A stretch of 64,000 bases of DNA from Zestomonas carbonaria (GCF_904061905.1 NZ_CAJFCI010000057.1:21439-85438), one strand, 5' to 3'. Numbered from the stretch's first letter, positions 38,084 to 46,923 are shown. Numbers and translations: made by a program. The notes: a model not told the origin generated them from the sequence alone.

Positions 38084-38932
38084 TCAAGGCGTGCCGAACA
38101 CCGCCGTCCAGTAGATCCCCGCATCGCTCTGCGGATCGACCGCATAGGCCGCGCCCAGGTCGCTGAACTGCGGGTTCATCAGGCTGGCGCAATGACTGGG
38201 ACTGGCCAGCCAGCCGTCGATGACCTTGCGCGCGGTGTCGAGCCCCGCGGCGATGTTCTCGCCGATCTGCTGGCCGCTGTAGCCGGCGAGTTCCGCCCGG
38301 TCGCTCGGGGTGAGGCCGTCGCTGCTGCGATGGGAGAAGAAATTGCCGTTGGCCATCGCCCGGCTGTGCGTCTCGGCCGCCGAGCCCAGCGCGGCGTTCC
38401 AGGTGAGCGGCGTCGTCGAGGCGAAAGACTCGTCGCCACACTGACGCGCCTGCGCGCGGGCGGTGTTGATCAGTTGCAGCAACCGCTGCCCTTCCGTCTG
38501 CCAGTCCCCCAGGCGCCCCTCCAGCAGCGGTCGCGCCAGGACGATGCGCCAGTCGTCGCCGGCACGGTTCACGCCGATGTCGACGAACTGAGGGTCCAGC
38601 ACTACCTGGCAGAAGCTCTCTTGCAGCGCCGTCATGGCCGCTTGCGCGTCCTTCGGACCGGACAGGCTGATCGCGCTGACGCTGACCATCGGATAGCCGG
38701 AGCGCTCCAGCGCCTGCCGCCAGTCCACATCCCCGGCCGGCAAGACCAGCCGCGACTCCACGGCCAACGGCGGCAGCGGCTCGGACGACTGGTCCGCGCA
38801 GGGCTGTACCTGGCTGCGGTAGGCGTTGATCGTCTCGACCAACTGCATCTCTTCGGCCGCACCGGCACTGGCAACGAACAGCAGCCCCAGCGACAGCACG
38901 GCAAGACGCGGAACGGATGACAGAGTGCGCAT
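38084..38932 (-). CDS. CAP/SCP-domain secreted protein (YkwD-like)
   Basis: 282 residues. Signal peptide MRTLSSVPRLAVLSLGLLFV... ends near SAGAAEE. The C-terminal CAP domain (about 155-282) has LTWNAALGSAAETHSRAMA, FFSHRSSDGLTPSDR and GENIAAGLDTARKVIDGWL, with the His and Glu of the CAP cavity. The first ~140 residues form a separate unknown domain. CAP proteins are secreted with varied roles. ATG at 38932, preceded by a G-rich ribosome site. Confidence 0.8.
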   Translation of the reverse strand: MRTLSSVPRLAVLSLGLLFVASAGAAEEMQLVETINAYRSQVQPCADQSSEPLPPLAVESRLVLPAGDVDWRQALERSGYPMVSVSAISLSGPKDAQAAMTALQESFCQVVLDPQFVDIGVNRAGDDWRIVLARPLLEGRLGDWQTEGQRLLQLINTARAQARQCGDESFASTTPLTWNAALGSAAETHSRAMANGNFFSHRSSDGLTPSDRAELAGYSGQQIGENIAAGLDTARKVIDGWLASPSHCASLMNPQFSDLGAAYAVDPQSDAGIYWTAVFGTP

Positions 38933-39037
38933 GGAAGCCCCCTTATGCGGAAATGGCTCCATAATGCGCGATTCTTCACATTTTGGCTTTTACCATGACG
39001 TGCGCTTCGCGGCTTTCCGCCCTCCGTGGCGCCCGTC

Positions 39038-39334
39038 CTACGCAGCCGGGCTCAGCATCTCGATCTCGCGAATCTCGAAATCCCGCCGCAGATACTCCAT
39101 GCGCCGCTCGTGAAACTCGCGCATGTGCGGCAACGCGCTGTGCGCCGCCAGATGCTCCTTCGACTGCCAGACCTCGAAGAAGATGAACAACGTCGAGTCC
39201 TCGCGGTCGCGGAGCATGTGGTATTCGATGCAGCCCTCCTCGGCGCGGCTGGGCTCGACGTAGGCGCGGAACAGGCGCTCGAAGGCGTCGGCCATCTCGG
39301 GCCTGGTGTGGGCGTGGAGGATGAAACCGTACAT
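39038..39334 (-). CDS. ABM-family putative quinol monooxygenase (YgiN-like)
   Basis: 98 residues with an antibiotic-biosynthesis-monooxygenase dimeric alpha-beta barrel: MYGFILHAHTRPEM, EEGCIEYHMLRDREDSTLFIFFEVW, then HLAAHSALPHM. An AGGAGCTT ribosome site precedes the ATG at 39334. It is divergent from mdaB. In E. coli mdaB and ygiN form an operon in a quinone cycle, so the same functional pair is likely here. Confidence 0.8.
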   Translation of the reverse strand: MYGFILHAHTRPEMADAFERLFRAYVEPSRAEEGCIEYHMLRDREDSTLFIFFEVWQSKEHLAAHSALPHMREFHERRMEYLRRDFEIREIEMLSPAA

Positions 39335-39488
39335 TCGGGAAGCTCCTGGGAAGTGGGTTTCACACCACCTTACCGCAACAGACAGCACCAAACTCATGAC
39401 TTTCAGTCAAAAATAATTTGCCGCCGAGCGGGTGTTTCCGCGTGGGCGCGATCGATAGTCTGCCGCCACTCATTCTTGCGGAGGCATC

Positions 39489-40079
39489 ATGAAAAAGATC
39501 CTGCTCCTCAACGGCGGCAAGCAGTTCGCCCACTCCAACGGCCGCTACAACGCCACCCTCCACGAAACCGCCGCGGCCTTCCTCGACCGCGCCGGGTTCG
39601 ACATCAAGACCACCGAGATCGACGCCGGCTACGACATCGACGAGGAAGTGCAGAAGATCCTCTGGGCCGATGTGGTGATCTACCAGATGCCCGGCTGGTG
39701 GATGGGCGCACCCTGGACGGTGAAGAAGTACCTGGACGAGGTGTTCACCGCCGGTCACGGCAGCCTCTACGCCAACGACGGCCGCACCCGCTCGGACGCT
39801 TCGCGGAAGTACGGCAGCGGCGGCCTGATCCACGGCAAGCAGTACATGCTGTCGCTGACCTGGAACGCCCCGCAGCAGGCGTTCGACGACCCGACCGACT
39901 TCTTCGAGGCCAAGGGCGTGGACGCGGTGTACTTCCCCTTCCACAAGGCCAATCAGTTCCTCGGCATGAGCACGCTGCCGACCTTCCTCTGCACCGACGT
40001 GATGAAGCAGCCGAACATCGAGGCCGACGTGGCGCGCTACCAGCAGCACCTGGCCGAAGTGTTCCGCGTCCAGGCGTGA
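39489..40079 (+). CDS. mdaB: NADPH:quinone reductase MdaB (modulator of drug activity B)
   Basis: 196-residue flavodoxin-fold FAD enzyme reducing quinones by two electrons. MKKILLLNGGKQFAHSNGRY and MPGWWMGAPWTVKKYLDEVF are typical of MdaB, and LSLTWNAP is conserved. Preceded by a GGAGGCATC ribosome site. The 154-base gap to the divergent ABM gene should hold shared regulation. Confidence 0.9.
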   Translation: MKKILLLNGGKQFAHSNGRYNATLHETAAAFLDRAGFDIKTTEIDAGYDIDEEVQKILWADVVIYQMPGWWMGAPWTVKKYLDEVFTAGHGSLYANDGRTRSDASRKYGSGGLIHGKQYMLSLTWNAPQQAFDDPTDFFEAKGVDAVYFPFHKANQFLGMSTLPTFLCTDVMKQPNIEADVARYQQHLAEVFRVQA

Positions 40080-40108
40080 TCTTGCCAGTGGCGGACAAAC
40101 CGCGAGGT

Positions 40109-40140
40109 GGTGGAAAACGCTTCGCGGTTTTCCACCCTAC
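40109..40140 (-). repeat. GTAG-type REP, copy 5 (after mdaB)
   Basis: Same 32-base core as copies 1, 3 and 4, 5 kb from the RAYT gene. Confidence 0.85.
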
Positions 40141-40214
40141 GGTGGTCGGCCCATCGTTTGAATCGCCCACCGATTGCGCTAGGCTCTGCAGCTTCTTCGA
40201 CAAGGAATAATCCC

Positions 40215-40496
40215 ATGGCCCGCGCCACTGCCCGTCACATCCTGGTTGCCACCGAAGCCAAGTGCAACGAACTGAAAGCCGCCATCGAAGCCGGCGCCGA
40301 CTTCGCCCAGGTCGCCCGAGAGAACTCGACCTGCCCGTCCAGCCGCGACGGCGGCAACCTCGGCTCGTTCGGCCCGGGCCAGATGGTCAAGGAATTCGAT
40401 ACCGTGGTGTTCAGCGCGCCGCTCAACGTCGTACAGGGTCCGGTGAAGACCCAGTTCGGCTATCACCTGCTCGAAGTCACCAGCCGCCAGGACTGA
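40215..40496 (+). CDS. ppiC: Parvulin-type peptidyl-prolyl isomerase PpiC
   Basis: 93 residues, a single rotamase domain without a signal peptide: ARHILVATEAKCNELKAAIE, CPSSRDGGNLGSFGPGQMVKEFD and FGYHLLEVTSR. A cytoplasmic proline isomerase. AAGGAATAATCCC precedes the ATG. Confidence 0.92.
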   Translation: MARATARHILVATEAKCNELKAAIEAGADFAQVARENSTCPSSRDGGNLGSFGPGQMVKEFDTVVFSAPLNVVQGPVKTQFGYHLLEVTSRQD

Positions 40497-40539
40497 TGAC
40501 GACCGTCCCCACGCCCCGCGTGGGGACGCCCATTGCCGC

Positions 40540-40881
40540 TTATCCCAACTGATCCACCATCACCGCATTGGTGTAGATCAGGCTGCCGTCGCTCTCCCGA
40601 TGGCCGACCAGGTGGAACTGGCCGCGCCGGTCGCCGGAACTCAGGTAGACACGCAACTGGCAGTCGGACAACGGCCCGCATTCCGCTGGCGTGACCAGTT
40701 CGAGTTCGGCCGCATCGACATCGATCAGCACCTCGGAATCCTCGCTGTTCTGCAGGTGCTCCTCGGCCTCCTCCAGACGCACGTGGTCGACGCCATTGAC
40801 GTGGAAGTGGAATTGCCCGATCGGTGTGGACCTGGTGTCGCCGCTGCCTTTGCGCCAGCCTTCGATGGTCAGGGTGTTCAT
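40540..40881 (-). CDS. Conserved hypothetical protein
   Basis: 113 residues, mostly beta strands and acidic. Starts MNTLTIEGWRKGSGDTR after a good AGGAGG ribosome site. No signal peptide, membrane helix or known motif is seen; function unknown. Confidence 0.7.
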   Translation of the reverse strand: MNTLTIEGWRKGSGDTRSTPIGQFHFHVNGVDHVRLEEAEEHLQNSEDSEVLIDVDAAELELVTPAECGPLSDCQLRVYLSSGDRRGQFHLVGHRESDGSLIYTNAVMVDQLG

Positions 40882-40992
40882 GACTGGACCTCCTGAAGTG
40901 GATGTCTGGACTGTCCCCCTCCCTCACCCGACTTTAGACAAACGACAGGCGCCGAGTTTCCTTTGCCGACGAGGTGCCCTACCGCTCCGGTG

Positions 40993-42180
40993 CTACCCCG
41001 GATTGCCGTCCACCCGCGCGCGCCAGAGCATCGGCGCGTAATCCTTCACGAACAGCGCGAAGGCCAGGCACCAGAGGGCCGCGGCCAGCCACAGGGCATG
41101 GCTGCTGAACGGCGCCAGCAGCACCCGGCAGGCGGCGCCCAGGTGCAGGGCCGCGAAGGCCCAACTGATGGCGCGCGGCGGCTGCAACGGGCGGCCGGTG
41201 TGGCCGAGGGTGACGCGGGCGATCATGGCGAGGATCAGGCCGCCCATGGCGCCGACGGCCAGGGTGTGGGTGACGAGGCTTTGCTGCTCGAGCAGCCCCA
41301 GGTGCCAGGCGGCCATGCCGAGGGCGGCGACGATCAGCCAGGCGAAGGCGATGTGCAGGGACCACAGCAGCGGCACGCGCCAGATGCCGTGGTCGTACCA
41401 GCGGACGAGTTGCAGGATCTGCACGCCGGCCACCAGCAGGAATAGGACGGCCCATATCGGCCGGGCGACAAGGCCCTGGCCGGCGGCCATCGAGGCGGCG
41501 ATCAGCAGGGTGCAGGCCAGCGCCAACCAATTCTGCCAGGGCCTGGGCGTGAATGGTTCGGTGCGGCCGAGTCCGCGCTGGGTGAAGAAGGGAATCACCC
41601 GGCCGCCGATGATGCCCATCAGCGCGGCGATCAACCACAGCGCGGCCAGCACGCCCCGGCGCTGTAGGTCGACATCCTGCACGGCCAGGCCGTAGAGACT
41701 GAGCGCCTGGCCCAGGCCGATCAGGCCCAGCACCACGGGAATCGGGTAGTTGTGCTTCTGCCGGGAGATGAAGATCTGCCGCGCCAGCACCCCGGCCAGC
41801 GCGAAGGCGAAGCCGAGTTGCAGGACGACCAGCAACGCCAGGGGCATCGACACGAACCAGGCCAGCCGGCCCAGGCACCACAGCGCGAACAGCCCGGCCA
41901 GCGGCCGGCCGGACAGGCCCGGGCGGCCGGTCCAGGTCTGCACGGCGGTGAGCAGGAAGCCGGCGACTATCGCCAGGCCGAAACCGAACGGCATCTCGAT
42001 CCGATGCCAGGCCAACACCCCGCCGGGCGGCTGCCAGGCCGGCAACAGGCCGGCGAGAATGACGCTCCACAAGCCGATCGCCACCATCGCGAACAGTGCG
42101 CCGGCGAGGAAGAAGGGACGGAAACCCAGGCGCCAGATCGGCGTGATACGCAAGGCGGCGGCACGATCAAGCAATAGCAC
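40993..42180 (-). CDS. NnrS family heme/copper membrane protein
   Basis: 395 residues with about twelve membrane helices. It begins ITPIWRLGFRPFFLAGALF, and conserved histidines in AWHRIEMPFGFG and VTHTLAVGAMGGLILAMIARVTLGHTGR fit NnrS, a protein linked to nitric oxide stress and metal clusters. It overlaps the upstream small membrane gene by 14 bases, so the two are translated together. In PAO1 the like-arranged pair (PA2662-PA2663) sits near fhp. Confidence 0.88.
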   Translation of the reverse strand: MLLLDRAAALRITPIWRLGFRPFFLAGALFAMVAIGLWSVILAGLLPAWQPPGGVLAWHRIEMPFGFGLAIVAGFLLTAVQTWTGRPGLSGRPLAGLFALWCLGRLAWFVSMPLALLVVLQLGFAFALAGVLARQIFISRQKHNYPIPVVLGLIGLGQALSLYGLAVQDVDLQRRGVLAALWLIAALMGIIGGRVIPFFTQRGLGRTEPFTPRPWQNWLALACTLLIAASMAAGQGLVARPIWAVLFLLVAGVQILQLVRWYDHGIWRVPLLWSLHIAFAWLIVAALGMAAWHLGLLEQQSLVTHTLAVGAMGGLILAMIARVTLGHTGRPLQPPRAISWAFAALHLGAACRVLLAPFSSHALWLAAALWCLAFALFVKDYAPMLWRARVDGNPG

Positions 42181-42424
42181 AGCAGACCTCCCCGTTCAGC
42201 TTGCGCAGGTTGTGCTGGGCCAGCAGGCGCATCACATAGCCGACCTTCAGCAGGGTCGGACCGAGGATCACACCGCTGTGGGCCAGCACCTGCTGCGGGA
42301 TGCTCAGCGCGCGGTCGAAGCCATAGGCAGCGGTGACGCCCACTATCAGCAGCGCGGTCCCTACCGCCAGCAGATAGCCGGAAAGACGCAAGACATGGAC
42401 AGGGCAGCCGAAAAGATCGCTCAT
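42167..42424 (-). CDS. Small two-helix membrane protein, PpyR-like
   Basis: 85 residues, two membrane helices (about 13-32 and 45-65). GCPVHVLRLSGYL and LGPTLLKVGYVMRLLAQH look like the conserved blocks of PpyR (PA2663), described as affecting psl and pyoverdine expression. The name rests on memory of the sequence and on the NnrS neighbour. Coupled to nnrS by overlap. GGAGG lies before the ATG. Confidence 0.7.
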   Translation of the reverse strand: MSDLFGCPVHVLRLSGYLLAVGTALLIVGVTAAYGFDRALSIPQQVLAHSGVILGPTLLKVGYVMRLLAQHNLRKLNGEVCCAIA

Positions 42425-42457
42425 GGTGTACCTCCGCTTGGCTCAAGGCTCACCTTT

Positions 42458-42480
42458 GAACAACCACGAAACGTGCCAAG
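42458..42480 (-). promoter_or_regulatory. Candidate sigma54 promoter upstream of the PpyR-like gene
   Basis: The minus strand has TGGCACG, a perfect -24 element, with a GTGG in place of TTGC at the -12 position. NO-responsive FhpR/NorR activators use sigma54, which would fit NnrS. The -12 half is poor. Confidence 0.35.
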
Positions 42481-42569
42481 AAAAAACACCATTGAAATCA
42501 TGGCGTTGGTGATAATGTGTAGTTATGACCACAAACCAATCCGAGTCCTTGAGACAACAAGGAGTCTTT

Positions 42570-42590
42570 ATGACACACGTTTCTCAACCC
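42570..42590 (+). pseudogene. 5' stub of a lost gene
   Basis: AAGGAG lies six bases before an ATG reading MTHVSQP, after which the sequence runs straight into a GTAG REP. The frame stays open for about 74 codons, but these are repeat-derived. I take it as the surviving start of a gene removed by deletion. Confidence 0.4.
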
Positions 42591-42611
42591 GTAGGGTGCG
42601 CCGTGCGCACC
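42591..42611 (+). repeat. GTAG REP variant, first of a facing pair
   Basis: GTAGGGTGCGC then CGTGCGCACC: the same GTAG-GGTG...CACC layout as the RAYT-associated REPs, with a different stem. Confidence 0.65.
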
Positions 42612-42682
42612 GACAAGAAGCCAACACGATGGCCCGCCCGATCACCAGGCGCTTGCCGGATGTTTCCGCGCTGCCCCCTGGC

Positions 42683-42703
42683 GGTGCGCGCGGCACACCC
42701 TAC
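42683..42703 (-). repeat. GTAG REP variant, second of a facing pair
   Basis: On the minus strand GTAGGGTGTGC, then CGCGCGCACC, facing the copy at 42591 across 71 bases: a BIME-like unit. Confidence 0.65.
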
Positions 42704-42726
42704 AAAAGCGCCGCGAACAGGCCCTC

Positions 42727-42851
42727 TCAGTATGCGGAGAAACGCCTATCCAGCCCTTGCTTGCGGAATTGCTCGACCACGAAGTCAATGAATACCCGGG
42801 TCTTCTGTGGCAGAAGCTTCTGGGCGGCGAAGTGGATGGAAACGATGCCGG
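42727..42851 (-). pseudogene. 3' remnant of a LysR-family regulator gene
   Basis: Reads ...GIVSIHFAAQKLLPQKTR followed by VFIDFVVEQFRKQGLDRRF and a stop, which is the usual last helix of LysR-type regulators. Everything upstream is missing; the following bases (towards 43007) do not continue the family. A C-terminal fragment only. Confidence 0.65.
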
Positions 42852-43007
42852 TTAGTCCAGCAATGGCTGGCCGGACCAGTCGATCGCCGGCAGTTTCTCT
42901 GCCTGATGCCAGGTGGCGGCGCAAACCGCTAGAATCTGCGTCCTATCTCCCGGGCCGGCCAGCGTCGCGCCCGGGTCGTCTAGTCCGCAGCCAGCGAGAA
43001 CACCGCC

Positions 43008-43706
43008 ATGGGCGCCCAGTGGAAAGCCAAACCCAAAGAAGCCGCCGCCAATGCCCGAGGAAAGATCTTCGGCAAACTGGTGAAGGAAATCATGATCGCC
43101 GCGCGTAACGGCGCCGATCCGGACATGAACCCCAAGCTGCGCCTGGCCGTGCATCAGGCCAAGAAAGCCTCGATGCCCAAGGACACCCTGGAGCGCGCCA
43201 TCAAGAAGGGTGCCGGGCTGACCGGCGAGGTCGTCAACTACGAACGCACCCTCTACGAAGGCTTCGCGCCGCACCAGGTGCCGGTGATCGTCGAGTGCCT
43301 GACCGATAACGTGAACCGCACCGTGGCGGAAATCCGCGTACTGTTCCGCAAGGGCCAACTGGGCTCGTCCGGCTCGGTGAGCTGGGACTTCGACCACGTC
43401 GGCATGATCGAGGCGACCCCGGAAAACGGCGCCGATCCCGAGCTGGCCGCCATCGAGGCCGGCGCCCAGGACTTCGAGCCGGCCGAGGAAGGCGCCACCT
43501 TGTTCATCACCGAGCCGACCGACCTGGACGCGGTCAGCAAGGCGCTGCCCGAGTTCGGCTTCACCGTACAGTCGGCGCAGCTCGGCTACCGCCCGAAGAA
43601 CCCGGTGAGCCTGTCCGGCGAAGCGCTGGAGGAAGTCGAGGCCTTCCTCGAGGCCATCGACAACCATGACGACGTGCAGAACGTGTACGTCGGGCTGTCC
43701 GTCTGA
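43008..43706 (+). CDS. YebC/PmpR-family protein (YeeN-type)
   Basis: 232 residues. N-terminus [19 protein letters not shown] and the block [22 protein letters not shown] are family features. It starts like the YeeN branch rather than PmpR (MAGHSKW...). Members were annotated as DNA-binding regulators, but YebC proteins are now known to act on ribosomes stalled at proline stretches. Full length. Which activity applies here cannot be told from sequence alone. Confidence 0.88.
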   Translation: MGAQWKAKPKEAAANARGKIFGKLVKEIMIAARNGADPDMNPKLRLAVHQAKKASMPKDTLERAIKKGAGLTGEVVNYERTLYEGFAPHQVPVIVECLTDNVNRTVAEIRVLFRKGQLGSSGSVSWDFDHVGMIEATPENGADPELAAIEAGAQDFEPAEEGATLFITEPTDLDAVSKALPEFGFTVQSAQLGYRPKNPVSLSGEALEEVEAFLEAIDNHDDVQNVYVGLSV

Positions 43707-43801
43707 CCTGGAAGCGCCCTCTCCCCAACCCTCTCCACTAGGCGTGCCCCCATGAATGGGAGAGGGGGCTGTGCGAGTTAACCTGAAACTCCGAGCTCTC
43801 T

Positions 43802-43859
43802 CCCCCGGATTGCATCCGGGCTACGCCCATGCTCCCGTAGCCCGGATGCAATCCGGGGG
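43802..43859. repeat. Perfect 24-bp inverted repeat of a second REP family
   Basis: Bases 43802-43825 are exactly complementary to 43836-43859 across 10 bases; the arm contains CGTAGCCCGGATGCAATCC. The same core occurs at 63972-63998. Lies between convergent genes. Confidence 0.8.
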
Positions 43860-43870
43860 CGCTCCGCGCC

Positions 43871-44620
43871 TCACTCCTCCTTCAGTCCCAACGCCTCGCG
43901 CAATTCGCGGGCGGTGGGCATCTGCCCGGAAATGCCGCTGCTGTAGTCGAACTGCTTGGCGGTGCTCAGCGGCCCGACGACCACCGGGTCGAAGCCCGCA
44001 TCGCGAACCAGGCCGGCGGCCACCTGCAACGCCTCTGCGTCGTCCGCGGCCAGCGGGATGGCGAGTTTTTCGCCGGCACGGTGCGCCTGGCTGCGCAGGT
44101 TGCCGGCGGAGATGGCATTGAAGGCACGCACCAGCCGCACGCTGGGCAGGAAGTTCTTCGACGCCAATCCGGCACCCAGTTCGCGCGCCTCCTCGGCCAT
44201 CGGGCCGTCGCGGGCGGGGATCGGGTTGCCGGCGTCCAGCACCACCTTGCCGGCCATTTCCTCGGCGTAGTCGCGGCCGATCTGCGGCGTGGCGGCGTAG
44301 GGCACGGCGAGCATCACCACCTCGCCGAAGGCCGCGGCCTGGCGCGGCGTGCCGACCCGGGCACGGGGACCCAACTGGTCGGCCAAGGGCTGTAGCCGCT
44401 CGGGATGCCGCGAGGCGATCAGCACCTCGTGCCCGGCATCCACCCACAACCGCGCCAGCGCGCTACCGATATTGCCGGTGCCGATGATGCCGATCTTCAG
44501 CACCGGATTGCCCGCCGTGGTCTGCCCGCCCTGGGCATGGGCCAGGCCCGCCGCCAGTATCAGGGCGACGGCCAAGAGACCGGCCATCAACCATTTGAAA
44601 CCTTTCGCTGCAGTGCTCAT
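43871..44620 (-). CDS. Exported NADP-dependent oxidoreductase, F420/NADP reductase-like
   Basis: 249 residues. An N-terminal hydrophobic segment GFKWLMAGLLAVALILAAGLA followed by AHAQ looks like a signal peptide. Then a Rossmann fold opens with KIGIIGTGNIGSALARLW, and PSVRLVRAFNAISAGNLRSQ is typical of the NADP-oxidoreductase/F420-dependent family. A nucleotide-binding enzyme outside the cytoplasm is unusual unless exported folded. GGAGGAGGG precedes the ATG at 44620. Substrate unknown. Confidence 0.75.
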   Translation of the reverse strand: MSTAAKGFKWLMAGLLAVALILAAGLAHAQGGQTTAGNPVLKIGIIGTGNIGSALARLWVDAGHEVLIASRHPERLQPLADQLGPRARVGTPRQAAAFGEVVMLAVPYAATPQIGRDYAEEMAGKVVLDAGNPIPARDGPMAEEARELGAGLASKNFLPSVRLVRAFNAISAGNLRSQAHRAGEKLAIPLAADDAEALQVAAGLVRDAGFDPVVVGPLSTAKQFDYSSGISGQMPTARELREALGLKEE

Positions 44621-44727
44621 TGCACCCTCCTCCGCCATTGGTATTCGCTCAGAAGGTGCAATTGGGTATAGCAAATGGCGTCCCAGCGCTGTTTTCCTAC
44701 CCTACAAAAGCCGGAGCGCTTTTTCGT

Positions 44728-44742
44728 CCAGCCTCCAGCGCT
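44728..44742 (-). repeat. Dispersed REP-like element, copy downstream of lipA
   Basis: Inverted copy of the 15-base element at 13666-13680, ending at the lipA stop codon. Confidence 0.45.
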
Positions 44743-44743
44743 C

Positions 44744-45709
44744 TTATCGGCTTTTCGCCTGCTGGTCGGCGTGATAGGAGGAGCGCACCAGCGGCCCCGA
44801 GGCCACGTTCCTGAAGCCCATCTTGGCGCCTTCCTCGGCGAACCAGGCGAAGGTATCCGGGTGCACGAAGCGCTGCACCGGCAGGTGGCTGCGCGACGGT
44901 TGCAGGTACTGGCCGAGGGTCAGCATGTCGATGTCGTGCTCGCGCATGCGCTGCATCACTTCGATCACCTCCTCGTCGGTCTCGCCCAGGCCGAGCATCA
45001 GGCCCGACTTGGTCGGCACGTGCGGGACCATCTGCTTGAACTTCTGCAACAGGTCCAGCGACCACTCGAAGTCCGAGCCCGGCCGCGAAGCCTTGTACAG
45101 GCGCGGCACGGTTTCCAGGTTGTGGTTGAACACATCCGGCGGCTCCTGGGCGGTGATTTCCAGGGCCACGTCCATGCGCCCGCGATAGTCGGGCACCAGG
45201 GTTTCCAACTGGATGCCGGGCGACAGCTTGCGGATCTCGCGCAGGCAGTCGGCGAAGTGCTGGGCGCCGCCGTCGCGCAGGTCGTCGCGGTCCACCGAGG
45301 TGATCACCACGTACTTGAGGCGCAGGTCGGCGATGGCGATGGCCAGGTTCTTCGGCTCGTCCACGTCCAGCGGCTTCGGTCGGCCGTGGCCGACGTCGCA
45401 GAACGGGCAGCGACGGGTGCAGATGTCGCCCATGATCATGAAGGTCGCCGTGCCGCCGCTGAAGCATTCGCCGAGGTTCGGGCAGGAAGCCTCTTCGCAG
45501 ACACTGTGCAGGTTGTGCTTGCGCAGCAGTTGCTTGATGCGCGCCACCTCCGGCGAAGCGGCGATTTCCACCCGGATCCACTCGGGTTTGCGCGGCACCG
45601 ATTCGGTGGGAATGATCTTCACCGGGATGCGCGCGACCTTCTCGGCACCGCGCAGCTTGACGCCGACCTCCAGGGATTTCGGGCGGGTAGCGGTCTGGGG
45701 TTCTGTCAT
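44744..45709 (-). CDS. lipA: Lipoyl synthase, LipA (in the gcv operon)
   Basis: 321-residue radical-SAM enzyme that inserts two sulfurs into octanoyl-protein to form lipoate. The auxiliary cluster motif [12 protein letters not shown] and the radical-SAM motif CTRRCPFC are both intact. It starts at [16 protein letters not shown]. It is last in line after gcvT on the same strand, 61 bases away across a short hairpin. Lipoate is the cofactor of GcvH, so the placement makes sense. PAO1 has lipA with lipB elsewhere, so this could be a second copy. Confidence 0.93.
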   Translation of the reverse strand: MTEPQTATRPKSLEVGVKLRGAEKVARIPVKIIPTESVPRKPEWIRVEIAASPEVARIKQLLRKHNLHSVCEEASCPNLGECFSGGTATFMIMGDICTRRCPFCDVGHGRPKPLDVDEPKNLAIAIADLRLKYVVITSVDRDDLRDGGAQHFADCLREIRKLSPGIQLETLVPDYRGRMDVALEITAQEPPDVFNHNLETVPRLYKASRPGSDFEWSLDLLQKFKQMVPHVPTKSGLMLGLGETDEEVIEVMQRMREHDIDMLTLGQYLQPSRSHLPVQRFVHPDTFAWFAEEGAKMGFRNVASGPLVRSSYHADQQAKSR

Positions 45710-45770
45710 GATGTTGCTCCGGATTGGCGCCCCTCCCCCATTCATGGGGAGAGGGGACAAGACAAAAACC

Positions 45771-46892
45771 TCAACCGCGGTAATAGCGCTGCGGCACGAA
45801 GGGGGTCTTGGCGACCTTCATCGGCACCCGCTTGCCACGCACCATGGCGAAGACTTCGTTGTCCAGGGCGGCGTGGGCGCTCTCCACGTAGCCCATGGCG
45901 ACCGGCGCACCGAGGCTGGGGCCGAAGCCGCCGCTGGTCACCCGGCCGATGACGGTACCTTCGGCGTCGACGATTTCCGCGCCCTCGCGCACCGGTACGC
46001 GCTCCTGCGGCAGCAGACCGACGCGCTTGCTGGCCACGCCTTCCTTCTGCTGGGCGAAGACCCGCTCGGCGCCGGGGAAGCCGCCGGCGCGCGCGCCATC
46101 GACACGGCGCGCCTTGGAGATGGCCCAACCCAGGCTGGCCTCGACGGGCGTGGTGAGGCTGTCCATGTCGTGCCCGTACAGGCACAGGCCGGCTTCCAGG
46201 CGCAGCGAGTCGCGGGCGCCGAGGCCGATCGGCTGGACCTCCGGCTCGGCCAGCAGGGCGCGGGCCAGGGCTTCGGCCTGGGCCACGGGCACGGAGATCT
46301 CGTAGCCATCCTCGCCGGTGTAGCCGGAGCGGCTGACGTGGCATTCCACGCCGAGCAGTTCGAGGGTGGTGAACTGCATGAAGGTCATGGTTTTCACCTG
46401 CGGCGCCAGGCGGCCCAGCACCTCGGCGGCGGCCGGGCCCTGGAGGGCGAGCAAGGCGCGGCTGTCGAACAGGGATTCCACTTCGCAGCGGCCTTCCAGG
46501 TGCTGCTCGAGGTGCGCCAGGTCCTGCTCCTTGCAGGCGGCGTTGACCACCAGGAACAGGTGATCGCCGGCGTTGGCCACCATCAGGTCGTCGAGGATGC
46601 CGCCGTCGGCCTTGGTGAACATCGCATAGCGCTGCATGCCCACCGGCAGGTCGACGATGTCCACCGGCACCAGGCTTTCCAGGGCCTCGGCCGCAGCGGC
46701 GCCGCGCAGGCGGATCTGGCCCATGTGCGAGACGTCGAACAGGCCGGCCTGGGCGCGGGTGTGCAGGTGCTCCTTGAGCACGCCGAGCGGGTATTGCACC
46801 GGCATGTCGTAGCCGGCGAAGGGAACCATCCGGGCGCCGAGTTCGAGGTGCAGGGCATGCAGCGGGGTTTTAGCGAGGTTTTCGGGGGTCAT
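45771..46892 (-). CDS. gcvT: Glycine cleavage system T protein (aminomethyltransferase)
   Basis: 373 residues. It transfers the methylene group from the lipoyl arm of GcvH to tetrahydrofolate and releases ammonia. [23 protein letters not shown] and the folate-binding [10 protein letters not shown] region are visible. ATG at 46892 with AAGGAGAAAC before it. Follows sdaA across a REP-containing gap of 100 bases. Confidence 0.95.
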   Translation of the reverse strand: MTPENLAKTPLHALHLELGARMVPFAGYDMPVQYPLGVLKEHLHTRAQAGLFDVSHMGQIRLRGAAAAEALESLVPVDIVDLPVGMQRYAMFTKADGGILDDLMVANAGDHLFLVVNAACKEQDLAHLEQHLEGRCEVESLFDSRALLALQGPAAAEVLGRLAPQVKTMTFMQFTTLELLGVECHVSRSGYTGEDGYEISVPVAQAEALARALLAEPEVQPIGLGARDSLRLEAGLCLYGHDMDSLTTPVEASLGWAISKARRVDGARAGGFPGAERVFAQQKEGVASKRVGLLPQERVPVREGAEIVDAEGTVIGRVTSGGFGPSLGAPVAMGYVESAHAALDNEVFAMVRGKRVPMKVAKTPFVPQRYYRG

Positions 46893-46923
46893 CTGTTTCT
46901 CCTTCGGAGGCCGCATGCTGCAA

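Larger units (their letters stand above)
42425..43007. other. Remnant-rich intergenic region between the PpyR-like gene and the YebC-family gene
   Basis: Contains a candidate sigma54 promoter, a gene-start stub, two facing GTAG REPs and a LysR 3' fragment, then about 150 bases leading to the YebC-family gene. No intact gene is supported. It looks like the scar of a deletion. Confidence 0.6.

Noticed and set aside
42525..42791. 88-codon ORF
   Set aside because: Most of it is translated REP and remnant DNA; only the stub at 42570 looks gene-like.
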